From contig CBDCHP010000004.1 of NCBI GenBank assembly GCA_965217265.1, positions 62,001-126,000 of the forward strand: a stretch of DNA of 64,000 nt. The letters are read 5' to 3'. Positions 7,541 through 15,891 of this stretch are shown here, one piece after another. A program made the position numbers and the translations under genes. Each line of letters begins with the position of its first letter. The first letter of the stretch is position 1. This stretch comes from JAGRGG01 sp965217265 (GTDB lineage Bacteria; Pseudomonadota; Alphaproteobacteria; Geminicoccales; Geminicoccaceae). The notes beneath the pieces are model-generated. The model was not told the DNA's origin. It ran no database searches and was given only the letters and a program-made list of their open reading frames with translations.

Positions 7541-8538
7541 GCCGCCCGCTCCTCATCAGTGTTGGTCGTGTTCGAGCGCGCGCCGGCGGCGCAGGCACTC
7601 CAGATGCAAACGTCGACGACGGAGCCTTCGAGGCGCAGGGGGGAGAGCGGCTCCAGGCCCAGTTCCGAGAACCAAGCCGCGATCTCGTCGTCGGTGAAGC
7701 CGAGGCGGCGGTGCGCCTGCTCGTCGCGCAGCCATTCAAGGCCGTGCCGGGCGAGGTCGGCCGCGATCAGCGTGCCGCCCGGCGCCAGGACCCTGGCTGC
7801 CTCGGCGAGCACTGCGAGGGGGTCGTCGGCGAAGTGCAGCACTTGGTGCAGGGTGACGACGTCGAAGCCGGTCTCGGTCGGCGGCAGCTTGTACATGTCG
7901 CCGTGGCGAACGTGGCAGTTGCGCGCCTCGCGGCGGTCGAGCTTGGCCCGCGCGGCGCGCAGCATGTCGTGGCTGACGTCGATGCCGAGCCCCGTGCCGA
8001 CGTGGCCGGCAACCAGCTCCAGCACCCGGCCGGTGCCGGTGCCGACGTCGAGGAGCGCCTCGGGGCGCAGGGCAGCGACGCGGCGCAGCAGCTCGGCCTC
8101 GATCGCCTTGGTCGGCAGGTCGAGCCGGCGGGCGTCGTCCCAGGTCGCGGCGTTGGCGTCGAAGAAGCGCTCGGCGGCGCGGCGGCGCGCCTCGCGCACG
8201 GCGGCGAGTCGGCGTGCGTCGGCCAGGAGTTGCGGGTCGTCGGGCGGCAGGAGGCGGCACAAGGAGCGGGCGACCCGCGCCGCCTCGCTGTTCTGCGCCC
8301 GGCGGTAGAAGACCCACGAGCCCTCGCGGAACCGCTCGACGAGGCCGGCCTCGGCCAGCACCTTGAGGTGGCGCGAGATCCGCGGCTGGCTCTGCGCCAT
8401 GACCCGGACGAGTTCGGAGACCGTCCATTCGCCGCGGGCGCAGACCGCGAGCAGGCGTAAACGCGAGGGCTCGGCGGCGGCGCGCAAGCGCGTCAGCAAC
8501 CGCTTAAGCGCCGCGCTCTCCTCGAAACCGTTCGCCAT
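7537..8538 (-). CDS. ArsR-type regulator fused to SAM-dependent methyltransferase (SahR-like)
   Basis: 333 residues from ATG 8538 (MANGFEESAALK). Residues 1-95 are an ArsR winged helix (LLAVCARGEWTVSELV, QPRISRHLKVLAEAGLV, GSWVFYR). Residues about 150-300 are a class I methyltransferase fold with the SAM motif LLDVGTGTGRVLELV and GIDVSHDML. Such fusions next to metF are known in alphaproteobacteria, and I infer that the methyltransferase-like domain senses SAM or S-adenosylhomocysteine and regulates the methionine cycle. ATGA coupling to metF supports this. A 20-bp imperfect palindrome at 8607-8626 is a candidate operator. Confidence 0.88.
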   Translation of the reverse strand: MANGFEESAALKRLLTRLRAAAEPSRLRLLAVCARGEWTVSELVRVMAQSQPRISRHLKVLAEAGLVERFREGSWVFYRRAQNSEAARVARSLCRLLPPDDPQLLADARRLAAVREARRRAAERFFDANAATWDDARRLDLPTKAIEAELLRRVAALRPEALLDVGTGTGRVLELVAGHVGTGLGIDVSHDMLRAARAKLDRREARNCHVRHGDMYKLPPTETGFDVVTLHQVLHFADDPLAVLAEAARVLAPGGTLIAADLARHGLEWLRDEQAHRRLGFTDDEIAAWFSELGLEPLSPLRLEGSVVDVCIWSACAAGARSNTTNTDEERAA

Positions 8539-8606
8539 CGTGCTTGTGCCCGGCCCTTCGCGTCGCCGGCCGCCACCACGGCGGCCTGTACGAAGAGGGA
8601 TATGCA

Positions 8607-8626
8607 CATAACGTTATATCTTTATG
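8607..8626. promoter_or_regulatory. Candidate operator upstream of arsR-MT/metF
   Basis: On the minus strand the site reads CATAAAGATATAACGTTATG, an inverted repeat with CATAA/TTATG ends in an AT-rich island within GC-rich surroundings. It lies 69-88 bp upstream of the regulator start. Its size, symmetry and place fit autoregulation by the ArsR-type protein. This is inference from sequence form only. Confidence 0.5.
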
Positions 8627-8698
8627 AACGTCGGCGCAAGAAGCTCGGCGGGCAATGGGGCAGAGGGAAAATCGCATGGCGTGGCGGAGAGGCGTCGC

Positions 8699-8965
8699 TC
8701 AGTGGGCGCGGGCGTTCGCCGCCGGGAGGTCGGCGAGGCCGGCAGCACCGTCGCCGCCGAACAGCCAGTCGAGCAGGGTCTCCTCGACCTGGGCGCGCAC
8801 CGTCTCGGGGTAGAGCCGCAGGCTGTCCATGGCGATCTCGATCAGGCGCTCGTCCTGGTCGCGCAGGGCAAGGTCGAAGCGCTGGAAGAGGAGCGAATCG
8901 TCGCCCAAGGCCTCTTTAAGCTTTGAGCGCAACCCTTCGGTCGAGATGACGCGCACGTCGCTCAT
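8699..8965 (-). CDS. Small conserved-looking protein, unknown function
   Basis: 88 residues, with an ATG preceded by a purine-rich AGGAAGGAAA sequence. It is mostly helical and acidic (LRSKLKEALGDDSLLFQRFDLALRD..., DSLRLYPETVRAQVEETLLDWLFGG), with no signal peptide or membrane segment. I recognise no domain. It is on the same strand as the arsR-MT/metF operon but 70 bp upstream of the candidate operator, so it is probably separate. Confidence 0.6.
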   Translation of the reverse strand: MSDVRVISTEGLRSKLKEALGDDSLLFQRFDLALRDQDERLIEIAMDSLRLYPETVRAQVEETLLDWLFGGDGAAGLADLPAANARAH

Positions 8966-9158
8966 GGCGGTTTCCTTCCTTTGGTATCGTCGTGTCGTTG
9001 ACCCCTTGGGGCGGTAAACAAAACGTTACCTTGTTCGCGCCATCGCACCAACACCCTCGCCATTCGGCAAGCAGGATGCTACGCGCCTTGATTTAGAATG
9101 AAACCTAACCTTCACCTTTGGCGCCCGTGATCGCCGCGACCACCCCGGAGACCGACCC

Positions 9159-9932
9159 TTGCCGCGACTAGCCCCGATCAGTCTGCTCGGCCTAGCACTC
9201 CTCGCCGCGCCGGGCTGCGCCGCGTCGTCGACGCCGGGGGACCCCTTGGAGCCGTTCAACCGCGGCGTCTTCGCCTTCAACCAGACGGCCGACCGCTACG
9301 TCGTCGCCCCGGTCGCCAACGCCTACGGCCGCTACGTGCCCGACCCCGTCAAGCGGGGCGCGCGCAACGTCTTCAACAATCTGGGCGAGCCGTTCACCTT
9401 CCTCAACGACGTGCTGCAGGGCGAGCGCGAGCGCGCCGGCGAGAGCTTTAGCCGCTTCTTCGTCAACTCGACCCTGGGCGTGCTCGGCCTGTTCGACGTG
9501 GCCTCGATGATGAAGGTGGCCGAGCCGCACGACGAGGATCTGGGCCAGACGCTCGCCGTCTGGGGGGTCGGCAGCGGCCCCTACCTCGTCCTGCCGCTGC
9601 TCGGCCCCTCCACCGCGCGCGACTTCGGCGCCCAGGCCGTCGTGATCGGGTCCGCCATCGCCGGGGTGCCGATCAATCCCGCGCCCGCGCTCGCGTCCGG
9701 CGTGGTCGGCCCGCAGGTCGGCGACGGCTATGGGCCGACGAGCGTCGTCTACGGCGGGATCGACACGCGCTACCAACTCGACCCGGTGATCCAGGACCTG
9801 AACAAGGGCCTTGATCCCTACACGACCTATCGCACCTCATACCTGCAAAACCGGGCGCAGGCGATCCGCAACGGCGGCTCGGTCGTCGAGGATCCCTCCT
9901 ACCAAGACCTGTTCAACGAGGATCTCGAATGA
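9159..9932 (+). CDS. mlaA: MlaA (VacJ) outer-membrane lipid asymmetry lipoprotein
   Basis: 257 residues from a TTG codon, chosen because CGGAG lies 8 nt upstream and the signal peptide begins there. The lipobox is LAAPGC. The domain begins DPLEPFNRGVFAFNQ, the standard MlaA opening, and includes RNVFNNLGEPFTFLNDVLQG, RFFVNSTLGVLGLFD and GPYLVLPLLGPSTARD. The protein removes phospholipids from the outer leaflet of the outer membrane and passes them to MlaC. It overlaps mlaC by 4 bp (ATGA). The inner-membrane MlaFED complex is not in this window. Confidence 0.96.
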   Translation: MPRLAPISLLGLALLAAPGCAASSTPGDPLEPFNRGVFAFNQTADRYVVAPVANAYGRYVPDPVKRGARNVFNNLGEPFTFLNDVLQGERERAGESFSRFFVNSTLGVLGLFDVASMMKVAEPHDEDLGQTLAVWGVGSGPYLVLPLLGPSTARDFGAQAVVIGSAIAGVPINPAPALASGVVGPQVGDGYGPTSVVYGGIDTRYQLDPVIQDLNKGLDPYTTYRTSYLQNRAQAIRNGGSVVEDPSYQDLFNEDLE

Positions 9933-10585
9933 TGTTCTCAACCTCGATCTCCCGCCGCCTCGGGTTGACGTTGGCAGTCGCGCTGGCGCTCTTCGCGACC
10001 TCCGTGGCGCCGGCGTCGGCGCGCGATCAGGCGGCCGAGGCCTACGTCCGGCAGGTCGGCGCCGACGCGGTCGCGATCCTGCGCGACGACGGTTTGGCCA
10101 AGTCCGACAAGCTGGCCGAACTCAAGAACCTGCTCGACGGGCGCACCGACCTCGACCTCGTCGCCAAGCTCATCATGGGCCCGTCCTGGCGGCGGGCGAC
10201 GCCCGAGCAGCAGCAAGCCTACCTCAAGGCGTTTCGCGGCCTGCTCAACAAGACGATGGCCGACCGCATGGGCGACTATTCCGGCCAGGACTTCAACATC
10301 ACCGGCAGCACCGAGATCAACGAGCGCGACAGCATGGTGCAGTCCGAGATCCCCTACGCCCAGGACAGGCCGCCGGCCAAGGTCGAGTGGCGGGTGCGCA
10401 AGACCGACAAGGGGCTGAAGATCATCGACATCGTGGCGGAAGGGGTCAGCCTCGTCGTCTCGCAGCGCAACGAGGTGGCCTCGATCGTCGGCAATCGGGG
10501 CATTGACGGGCTGATCGAGACGATGCAGGCCCGTGCCGCGAGCGACGAGCCGATCGAGAGCGTCACCCCGCTCGAAAAAGGCTAG
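9929..10585 (+). CDS. mlaC: MlaC periplasmic phospholipid shuttle
   Basis: 218 residues with a Sec signal peptide (cleavage near PASARD) and an MlaC/Ttg2D domain. The protein carries lipid between MlaA and the inner-membrane MlaFEDB complex. Recognisable parts are RRATPEQQQAYLKAFRGLL, the VEWRVRKTDKGLKIIDIVAEGVSLVVSQRNEV block and the downstream GIDGLIETM. It is translationally coupled to mlaA. Following the stop there is a GC-rich hairpin, then a convergent pseudogene. Confidence 0.95.
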   Translation: MMFSTSISRRLGLTLAVALALFATSVAPASARDQAAEAYVRQVGADAVAILRDDGLAKSDKLAELKNLLDGRTDLDLVAKLIMGPSWRRATPEQQQAYLKAFRGLLNKTMADRMGDYSGQDFNITGSTEINERDSMVQSEIPYAQDRPPAKVEWRVRKTDKGLKIIDIVAEGVSLVVSQRNEVASIVGNRGIDGLIETMQARAASDEPIESVTPLEKG

Positions 10586-10611
10586 CCCGAAAGATTGGCC
10601 AAAGTACATCT

Positions 10612-10641
10612 CTCGCCCCAGCCGCCACCGGCGGGGGCGAG
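10612..10641. terminator. GC-rich hairpin between convergent genes
   Basis: A perfect 8-bp stem CTCGCCCC/GGGGCGAG with an inner GCCG/CGGC begins 26 bp after the mlaC stop. There is no T-run on either strand, so it may act as an mRNA 3' stabiliser or a weak terminator rather than a canonical intrinsic terminator. Confidence 0.4.
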
Positions 10642-10657
10642 ACCGAGGGATCGTCGT

Positions 10658-11695
10658 CTACCCGGTTGCGAGGCACACGCGCCGCAGGGTGTAAACCTCC
10701 GGGTGCGCGCTTTGGGTGAAGCCCAAGCCGCGGCACATCTTGAGCATGGCGTGATTGTCGCTCAGCACGTTGCCGTAGAGGGAGCCGATCAACTCGGCAC
10801 GGGCGTAGTCGATGAGCTGACGCCTGAGCGCCCGGCCGACGCCGCGGCCTTGCACGTCGCTGCGCACGATGACGGCGCGGGCGTAGTCCGGGTCGGCGGC
10901 GAGGCGGGCGACGCCTAAGAGTTCGCCCTCGTCGGCGTCGAGCTCCACGAACGCCATCGCCCGGGCGCAATCGATCTGCGTGAAGCGCGCGATCTGCGCG
11001 TGCGCCGGGTTGGCGACGAGGCCGAAGAAGCGATGATGCAGGTCGCGCGTCGCGAGACGCTGGAAGAACGTGGCGTAGAGGGCCTCGTCCTCCGGCCGTA
11101 TCGACCGGATGCGCAGGTCGATCCTCTCAACCTTGACGCTCATCGCCCACTGCGAGGGGTGGGGACGGAGTACGAACCCGGGGTTGCCACCGGGGGCCAC
11201 CGACGCGGTCGGCTCGGCGGCGATGCGCGCGACGATGCCGTCGTGGTCGGCGAGCAGCGGGTTGACGTCGAGTTCGCGGATCTCGGGGAAAGCCGCCGCG
11301 ATCTGCGCCAAGCGGACCAGCGCCAGCGCGATGGCGCCCCGGTCGGCGGCGGGACGGTCGCGATAACCCTTCAGCAGCCGGCCGATACGCATGGCGCGGA
11401 TGAAATCGTCGGCCATGACGAGGTCGAGCGGCGCCAGCGCCAGCGCCTTGTCGGCGGCGACCTCGACGGACGTGCCCCCGGCCCCGAACAGCACGACCGG
11501 GCCGAACGCCCGATCGTCGGCGATCCCGAGGATCAGCTCGTGCGCGCCGGGGCGGTGGATCATCGGCTGCACGGCGAAACCCTTGATGCGCGCGTCGGGC
11601 ACGTGCGCCCGCGCCTGCTCAATCATCGCCCCGGCGGCGGCCCGCGCCTCCTCGCCGCCGGCGAGGTTCAGCCGAATGGGCGACGAAGCGGGTCT
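10658..11695 (-). pseudogene. C-terminal half of acyl-CoA synthetase (NDP-forming)/GNAT fusion, Pat-like
   Basis: An open frame of about 346 codons lacks the first 550 or so residues of the usual 900-residue protein. It starts inside the ATP-grasp domain (IRLNLAGGEEARAAAGAMIE, FAVQPMIHRPGAHELILGI, GPVVLFGAGGTSVEV, ELDVNPLLA). It continues into a complete GNAT domain (RIRSIRPEDEALYATFF, DVQGRGVGRALRRQL). Full-length relatives include lysine acetyltransferases of the PatZ/YfiQ type. The upstream boundary at about 11695 is joined directly to a norQ fragment in place of the N-terminal half, so a deletion or recombination created the present structure. The GNAT part could still be expressed but has no obvious start. 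Confidence 0.8.
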
Positions 11696-11804
11696 TGCCA
11701 CAGTCGGTCGGGCTCTTGAGCAGCACCGGCAGGCGCAGGGCGTGGGCGGCCTCGAACAGCCGGCACTCGTCGCCCTGCGGCAGGTAGAACGGCACGCGCC
11801 TCAA
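11696..11804 (-). pseudogene. norQ: norQ N-terminal stub (MoxR/CbbQ-type AAA ATPase)
   Basis: About 36 codons read RRVPFYLPQGDECRLFEAA and LRLPVLLKSPTDCGKTRFVAH. This is the characteristic start of NorQ/NirQ/CbbQ chaperone ATPases (PFY.PQGDE, then Walker A GPTGCGKTRF). The Walker A is already mutated to SPTDCGKT. The sequence then passes without interruption into the acyl-CoA synthetase fragment. NorQ normally activates NO reductase and is encoded next to norCB, as its remnant is here. Confidence 0.85.
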
Positions 11805-11826
11805 CTCGATCGCGGCTTCAATCCCC

Positions 11827-12475
11827 CTACTCCGTCGGGAGCGGCTGCGGCCCGGGCTCGCCGCGCGCCCCGCCCGCCGTCAGTTGCTCGCGCCCCGCCC
11901 GCAGCACCGGGTAGACGAAGAGCATCACCGAGAGAACGACGACGCCGGACCCGAGCCGCATCCAGAAGAACACCGCCTGGTCTTGCACGTCCATGTAGCT
12001 GTAGCCGCCGACCACGCGCTGCATGTGGGTCTGCACGACGCCGGCGAAGGTGAGGGTGAAGGTCATGAACGCCATCGCCGAGGTCATCGGCTAAGCTCCA
12101 CATGTTGAGCACTTGGTTGTAGGGCATCAGCCCGCGCAATGACGGCACAGCGCAGGTGATGATGGCGAGGTTGAGCATCACGTAGGCGCCGAAGAAGGCC
12201 ATGAACCGGGCAGCCGATCGCCCACAGGACCGCCGCCTTGTTCTCCTATCGCCGGCCGCTTTGGTAGAGGAGGTAAAAGGCCCAGACGACCATCGCGAAG
12301 AAGGGCGAGACCTCGACCGCGCCGAAGACCGAGCCGATCGGCCGCCAGTAGCCGGGCGTGCCGATCCGGTAATCGTGGTGGCCCGTGCCGGGCAAGCTTG
12401 AGAACAAGGACAGCGCCACGGTGCGTAGAGCCACTTCTCGACCACCTGGCGATCAACGCCGGTCACCTGTCGTCT
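11827..12475 (-). pseudogene. norB: norB remnants (nitric oxide reductase large subunit)
   Basis: Pieces in different frames follow the order of NorB. First comes VALSLFSSLPGTGHH, DYRIGTPGYW and VSPFFAMVVWAFYLLYQSGRR. Then LWAIGCPV and FFGAYVMLNLAIITCAVPS, LRGLMPYNQVLNMWS, and a C-terminal piece (TSAMAFMTFTLTFAGVVQTH, MQRVVGGYSYMDVQDQAVFF, VVVLSVMLFVYPVLRAGREQ). The first 200 or so residues and inner segments are missing. In GTGHHDYRIG the family's GTGHHYYWIG is altered. NorB is a membrane haem-copper oxidase relative that reduces NO to N2O, and this copy cannot be functional. Confidence 0.88.
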
Positions 12476-12477
12476 CA

Positions 12478-12770
12478 GCCCGCCTCGTTGGGCGGCCAAT
12501 CTTGCGTGTCGACGTTGCTGACCCACTCCAGGAAGCGGGTGAGGTCGTCGAGTTCCAGGTCGGTCAGGGCGGCACGGGCACCCTCGGGGTCGTCGCGGCC
12601 TCCGTAGCGCGCCCAGACGTGCCCAGTTCCGGCGCCAAGTAAGCGCCGCCCTCGCCCAGGATCGTGTAGCAGTTGATGCAGGAATTGCGTTCCCAGACGT
12701 GCTTGCCGCGCGCCACCGCCTCGTCAGGCTGTATGCCGTCGATCGCGGTCGAGAACGGGGCGGCGCCCCC
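12478..12770 (-). pseudogene. norC: norC remnant (NO reductase cytochrome c subunit)
   Basis: The frame reads DEAVARGKHVWERNSC, then INCYTILGEGGAYLAPELG, the NorC haem region. The CXXCH motif is changed to CINCY, losing the axial histidine. The frame then shifts and resumes with YGGRDDPEGARAALTDLEL, then DDLTRFLEWVSNVDTQDWPP and NEAG before a stop, the conserved NorC C-terminus. About 40 residues of the middle are missing. It lies directly upstream of the norB pieces in the normal norCBQ order. Confidence 0.88.
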
Positions 12771-12773
12771 CAC

Positions 12774-13030
12774 TCTGGCAAGAGATTTGGCGGGAGCGCT
12801 GGTTCGACATCCCCGTCCTGGCGACGGCGCTCGCCCTGCTCACCGGCGTCCCGCCTGCGCCAGTTCGAGTGGCTGCGCCGCTACCGCCAGTGCGGCCGGC
12901 CCTGCCAGATGTGCGCCACCACCTGCCCGGTCGGCGCCATCCAGCCGCGCGGCGACATCCATCCGGGCGAGAACATCCACTGCCTCGCCTGCCAAGTGAA
13001 TGTGATGAACGCCCCGAGCGGCCAGGTCAG
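12774..13030 (+). pseudogene. nosR: nosR/nirI C-terminal fragment
   Basis: The fragment begins WQEIWRERWFDIPVLATALA, typical of the last membrane region of NosR. After a frameshift it gives FEWLRRYRQCGRPCQMCATT, CPVGAIQPRGDIHPGENIHC and LACQV, the double Cys-rich [4Fe-4S] domain that ends NosR/NirI proteins. The sequence runs out into VNVMNAPSGQ. NosR donates electrons to N2O reductase. The fragment abuts the norC remnant head to head, so at least one rearrangement has occurred. Confidence 0.82.
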
Positions 13031-13059
13031 GGGGGCACCGAAACCGGGCTTAGGCCTGA

Positions 13060-13588
13060 GCAGGGCCGAACCAACCTGCTGCGTTCGCTGCCCTTGTTCC
13101 ACGCGCTCGAACCCACGGCCCCGCGCCGGCTGTTGCAGGACGCCTTCGCCCGCAACTACGAGCGTGGGGCGGTCTTGTTCTTCCAAGGCGACGCGGCCGA
13201 GCGGTTCTACGTCGTGCTCGACGGCTGCGTCCGCCACACGCCGGAAGGCGGCGAGATCACGCTCGCCGTCTTCACCCGCGCGAGAGCTTGGCCGAGGCCG
13301 CCGTCTTGGACCTGCACCATTTTCCCGTCGAGGGGCAAGTCGTGGTGGCGAGCCGGCTCCTCGTCGTAGCGGCGGCCGGTTTCGCGCGCTCCTGCGCGAG
13401 GACACCGGCACGTGCTTCAACATCATCGCCGTCCTCTCGCGCCGCCTGCTCTTCTTCTTGCAGAAGATCGAGCAGTTCCCGACCCGCTCGATCACGGAGC
13501 GCACCGCCCTGTTCGCGTCAGGGTCGAGCGCGGCTTGGTGCCGATCGACGACGTCAAGGCGCTGAAGAGCAAGTTCACGAAGGGTTGA
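13060..13588 (+). pseudogene. Crp/Fnr-family regulator remnant (Dnr/Nnr-like)
   Basis: The cyclic-nucleotide-binding-like domain is readable: LLRSLPLFHALEPTAPRRLL, FARNYERGAVLFFQGDAAER, FYVVLDGCVRHTPEGGEITL. After further frameshifts it continues as LAEAAVLDLHHFPVEGQVVV, LLREDTGTCFNIIAVLSRRL, LFFLQKIEQFPTRSITER, and a conserved tail VPIDDVKALKSKFTKG ending at TGA 13588. Between ITER and VPIDD the DNA-binding helix-turn-helix is largely missing. Its place next to norCBQ and nosR suggests an NO-responsive Dnr/Nnr-type regulator. Confidence 0.8.
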
Positions 13589-13684
13589 CACCCGAGGCGG
13601 CGGCGCGGCGCTAGCCCTGAAAGGGCCCCAGCCCGTCATGATGCATTCCGCGCGACGGGGCCCAAAGCGTGCTGATCTTGTGAT

Positions 13685-14115
13685 CTACAACTCTTCGAAA
13701 AGCTCGCGCAGGAACGCGCGATCTCTCTTTGCGAGGCTCATAGAGAGCCAAGGCACGGGGAGTGCGGAAGCGAACACGGTCGATATTGTCGAAGAAGATC
13801 AGCATTGTTTCTTCGTAGCCTTGACCGCGTGCTCCACCGACACCGAATGCTTTGGCAATGCCGAACGACCCGGTGACCTCGAAGTAGTTCGCATCGTGCA
13901 CGATCATCTCTTCAGGACGGACCGGATCGCCGAGGTGCTTGGCGAGCGACAGGATCGGGTCATGCACGTCATCCGGCGGCTTGGGGTCGAGGCCCTCTTG
14001 CAGATCATCAAGGCGAGAAAAGACACGCTTGACATGTCGAAAATCGTGGCTGACGTCGCGGTCATCGTAGAGATCCCGCGCCGCCGAGAGATAAGCTTGG
14101 GCATTTTAGATGGCG
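13685..14115 (-). pseudogene. HD-domain phosphohydrolase remnant
   Basis: In one frame the sequence reads AQAYLSAARDLYDDRDVSHD, FRHVKRVFSRLDDL, then after a shortened middle MIVHDANYFEVTGSFGIAKA, FGVGGARGQG and IDRVRFRTPRALALYEPRKE. A +1 shift restores the ending RAFLRELFEEL. This is the pattern of YedJ-like HD hydrolases (H..RV helix, QDADRLDAIGAIGIAR block), with the HD pair itself lost from the middle. A TAA stands immediately before the first readable codon. Base composition is visibly less GC-rich than the neighbours, suggesting foreign origin. Sequence 14116-14352 holds nothing I can assign. Confidence 0.7.
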
Positions 14116-14352
14116 ACGGCACGTTCCCTATCCGGCTGCTTTCGAGACTTCTGAAATAGTCTCCACGATGACAATTCTTAAACACGAGGACGGCCACACG
14201 AGAAGATTTCCTCGAATGGCCGCCAAAACGTAGACCAAGGCTGGCTCAACAATTCGAGGACTTAAGGGTTCTGCATGGTGGCATGAGGCCCACCACGCGG
14301 AATGCTTTAAACCCGTCAGTCTCTCCTTTCAGGCGGTAATAGCGATAAGCGC

Positions 14353-15891
14353 CTACTCGCCCTGCTGCGTCGAGCCTTCCTCCACCATGCCTTGCGGCAG
14401 CACGGCCGGGGCGATCTCCGTCTGCGACGGCTCGGGTGAAGCCGCCGCGCTTTGAGACGAGGACGCAATCGCTTCTTCGTCGTCGGTGGCGGCGGCCGTC
14501 GTGTCGTCGGTCGTGACCTCGTCCGTACCGACCGGCCGCGGCGTGACGGAGCCGTCGGCCGCCGCCACGCGCCACACGGTATTGTCGGCATCGTCGGCGA
14601 CCAGAAGGGCACCGGTGCCGTCGATGCCGACGCCGACCGGGCGGCCGTGCGCCTGATCGCCGTCGATGAAGCTCGTCACCACGTCCTGCGCCTTGCCGGC
14701 CGGCTTACCGTCCTCGAACGGCACGTAGACGACCTTGTAGCCGTTGAAGGCTCTGCGGTTCCAACTGCCGTGCTCGCCGATAAAGGCGCCGTTGGCGAAG
14801 GGTTCCGGCAGGGCCGAGTCCATCGAGAAGGTGAGGCCGAGCGCCGCGACGTGGCTGGAGAGCGCGTAGTCCGGCGCGATCGCCTTTTCCACCATGTCCG
14901 GGCGCTGCGGATGGACCCGCTCGTCGACGTGGTCGCCGTAGTAGCTCCACCGCCAGCCGTAGAAAGCGCCCTCCTTCACCGAGGTCATGTAGTCCGGCAC
15001 GAGGTTGGGTCCAAGTTCGTCGCGCTCGTTCACCACGGCCCAGAGAACGCCGGTCTCGGGCTCGAAGGTCAGCCTGTTCGGGTTGCGCAGGCCCGAGGCG
15101 TAGACGCGGGCCGCCCCCGTCGCCCGGTCGACCTGCCAGACCGCGGCGCGGCCCTTCTCGGCCTCCAGCCCGTTCTCCACGATGTTGGAGTTCGAGCCGA
15201 CCGAGGCGTAGAGGGTGCGCCCGTCCGGGCTGAGCGCCAAGTCCTTGGTCCAGTGGTGGTTGATCGGCCCGCTGGGCAGCGGCGTCAGCACGCGCGGCTT
15301 TGCCGTGATCTTCGTCTAGCCTAGCTTGTAGGGGTAGGCCAGGATCGCGTCGGTCGCGGCGACGTAGAGCGTGTCGTCGATCCAGGCGACCCCGAAGGGC
15401 GAGGCGAGACCCGTCAGGAGGTCGCTGCGCTCGTCCACCTTGCCGTCGCGGTCTGTGTCGCGCAGGAGGGTGATAAGGTTGCTCTCCTTCTGCTCGCCGC
15501 CGCTAAAGCCGTGGGCGTAGGACATGATCCAGCCGCGGATCACGTCCTTGGGGCGCGTGGCAGGCTCGCCTTCGGGTCCGCGCGACTGGACGACGAGCAC
15601 GTCGCCGTTGGGCAAGGGTGGACCATGCGCGGGTTGGCGAGGTCTTTGGCAAGGCGTGACGGCGAGGCCCTCGGGCACGCTCGGCGTCTCGCCGTTCTTC
15701 CAGCCGACGACCTCGGCGACCTTGATGCCGGTGAAGAGCGACGAACTGGGCTCCGGCAGGACCGGGTTGGGGCCGATCTGCTTTGAGAGGTCGAAGTTCG
15801 CGCCGTCGTCGTCGCAGCCGGCGAGTGCCAGGAGGGCAAGGCCACCCGCCGCGAGAGCGGCCGCGGGGAAGGGAAAGGATCGACTAGTCAT
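14353..15891 (-). pseudogene. Sorbosone/glucose dehydrogenase-like lipoprotein interrupted by in-frame TAG
   Basis: Starts at ATG 15891 with a lipoprotein signal (LALLALAGC), followed by a six-bladed beta-propeller of the PQQ-dependent glucose/sorbosone dehydrogenase family. Recognisable parts are DTDRDGKVDERSDLLTGLAS, DTLYVAATDAILAYPY, KDLALSPDGRTLYASVGSNS, PDYMTSVKEGAFYGWRWSYY and IGEHGSWNR. The frame is open on both sides of a TAG at 15316-15318, in the usually conserved YPY..GDT region. Around 15610-15660 about 14 codons (KDLANPRMVHP) are readable only in another frame, so two compensating indels have changed the protein. A Ser/Ala/Thr-rich tail follows. Inactivation is likely. Confidence 0.8.
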
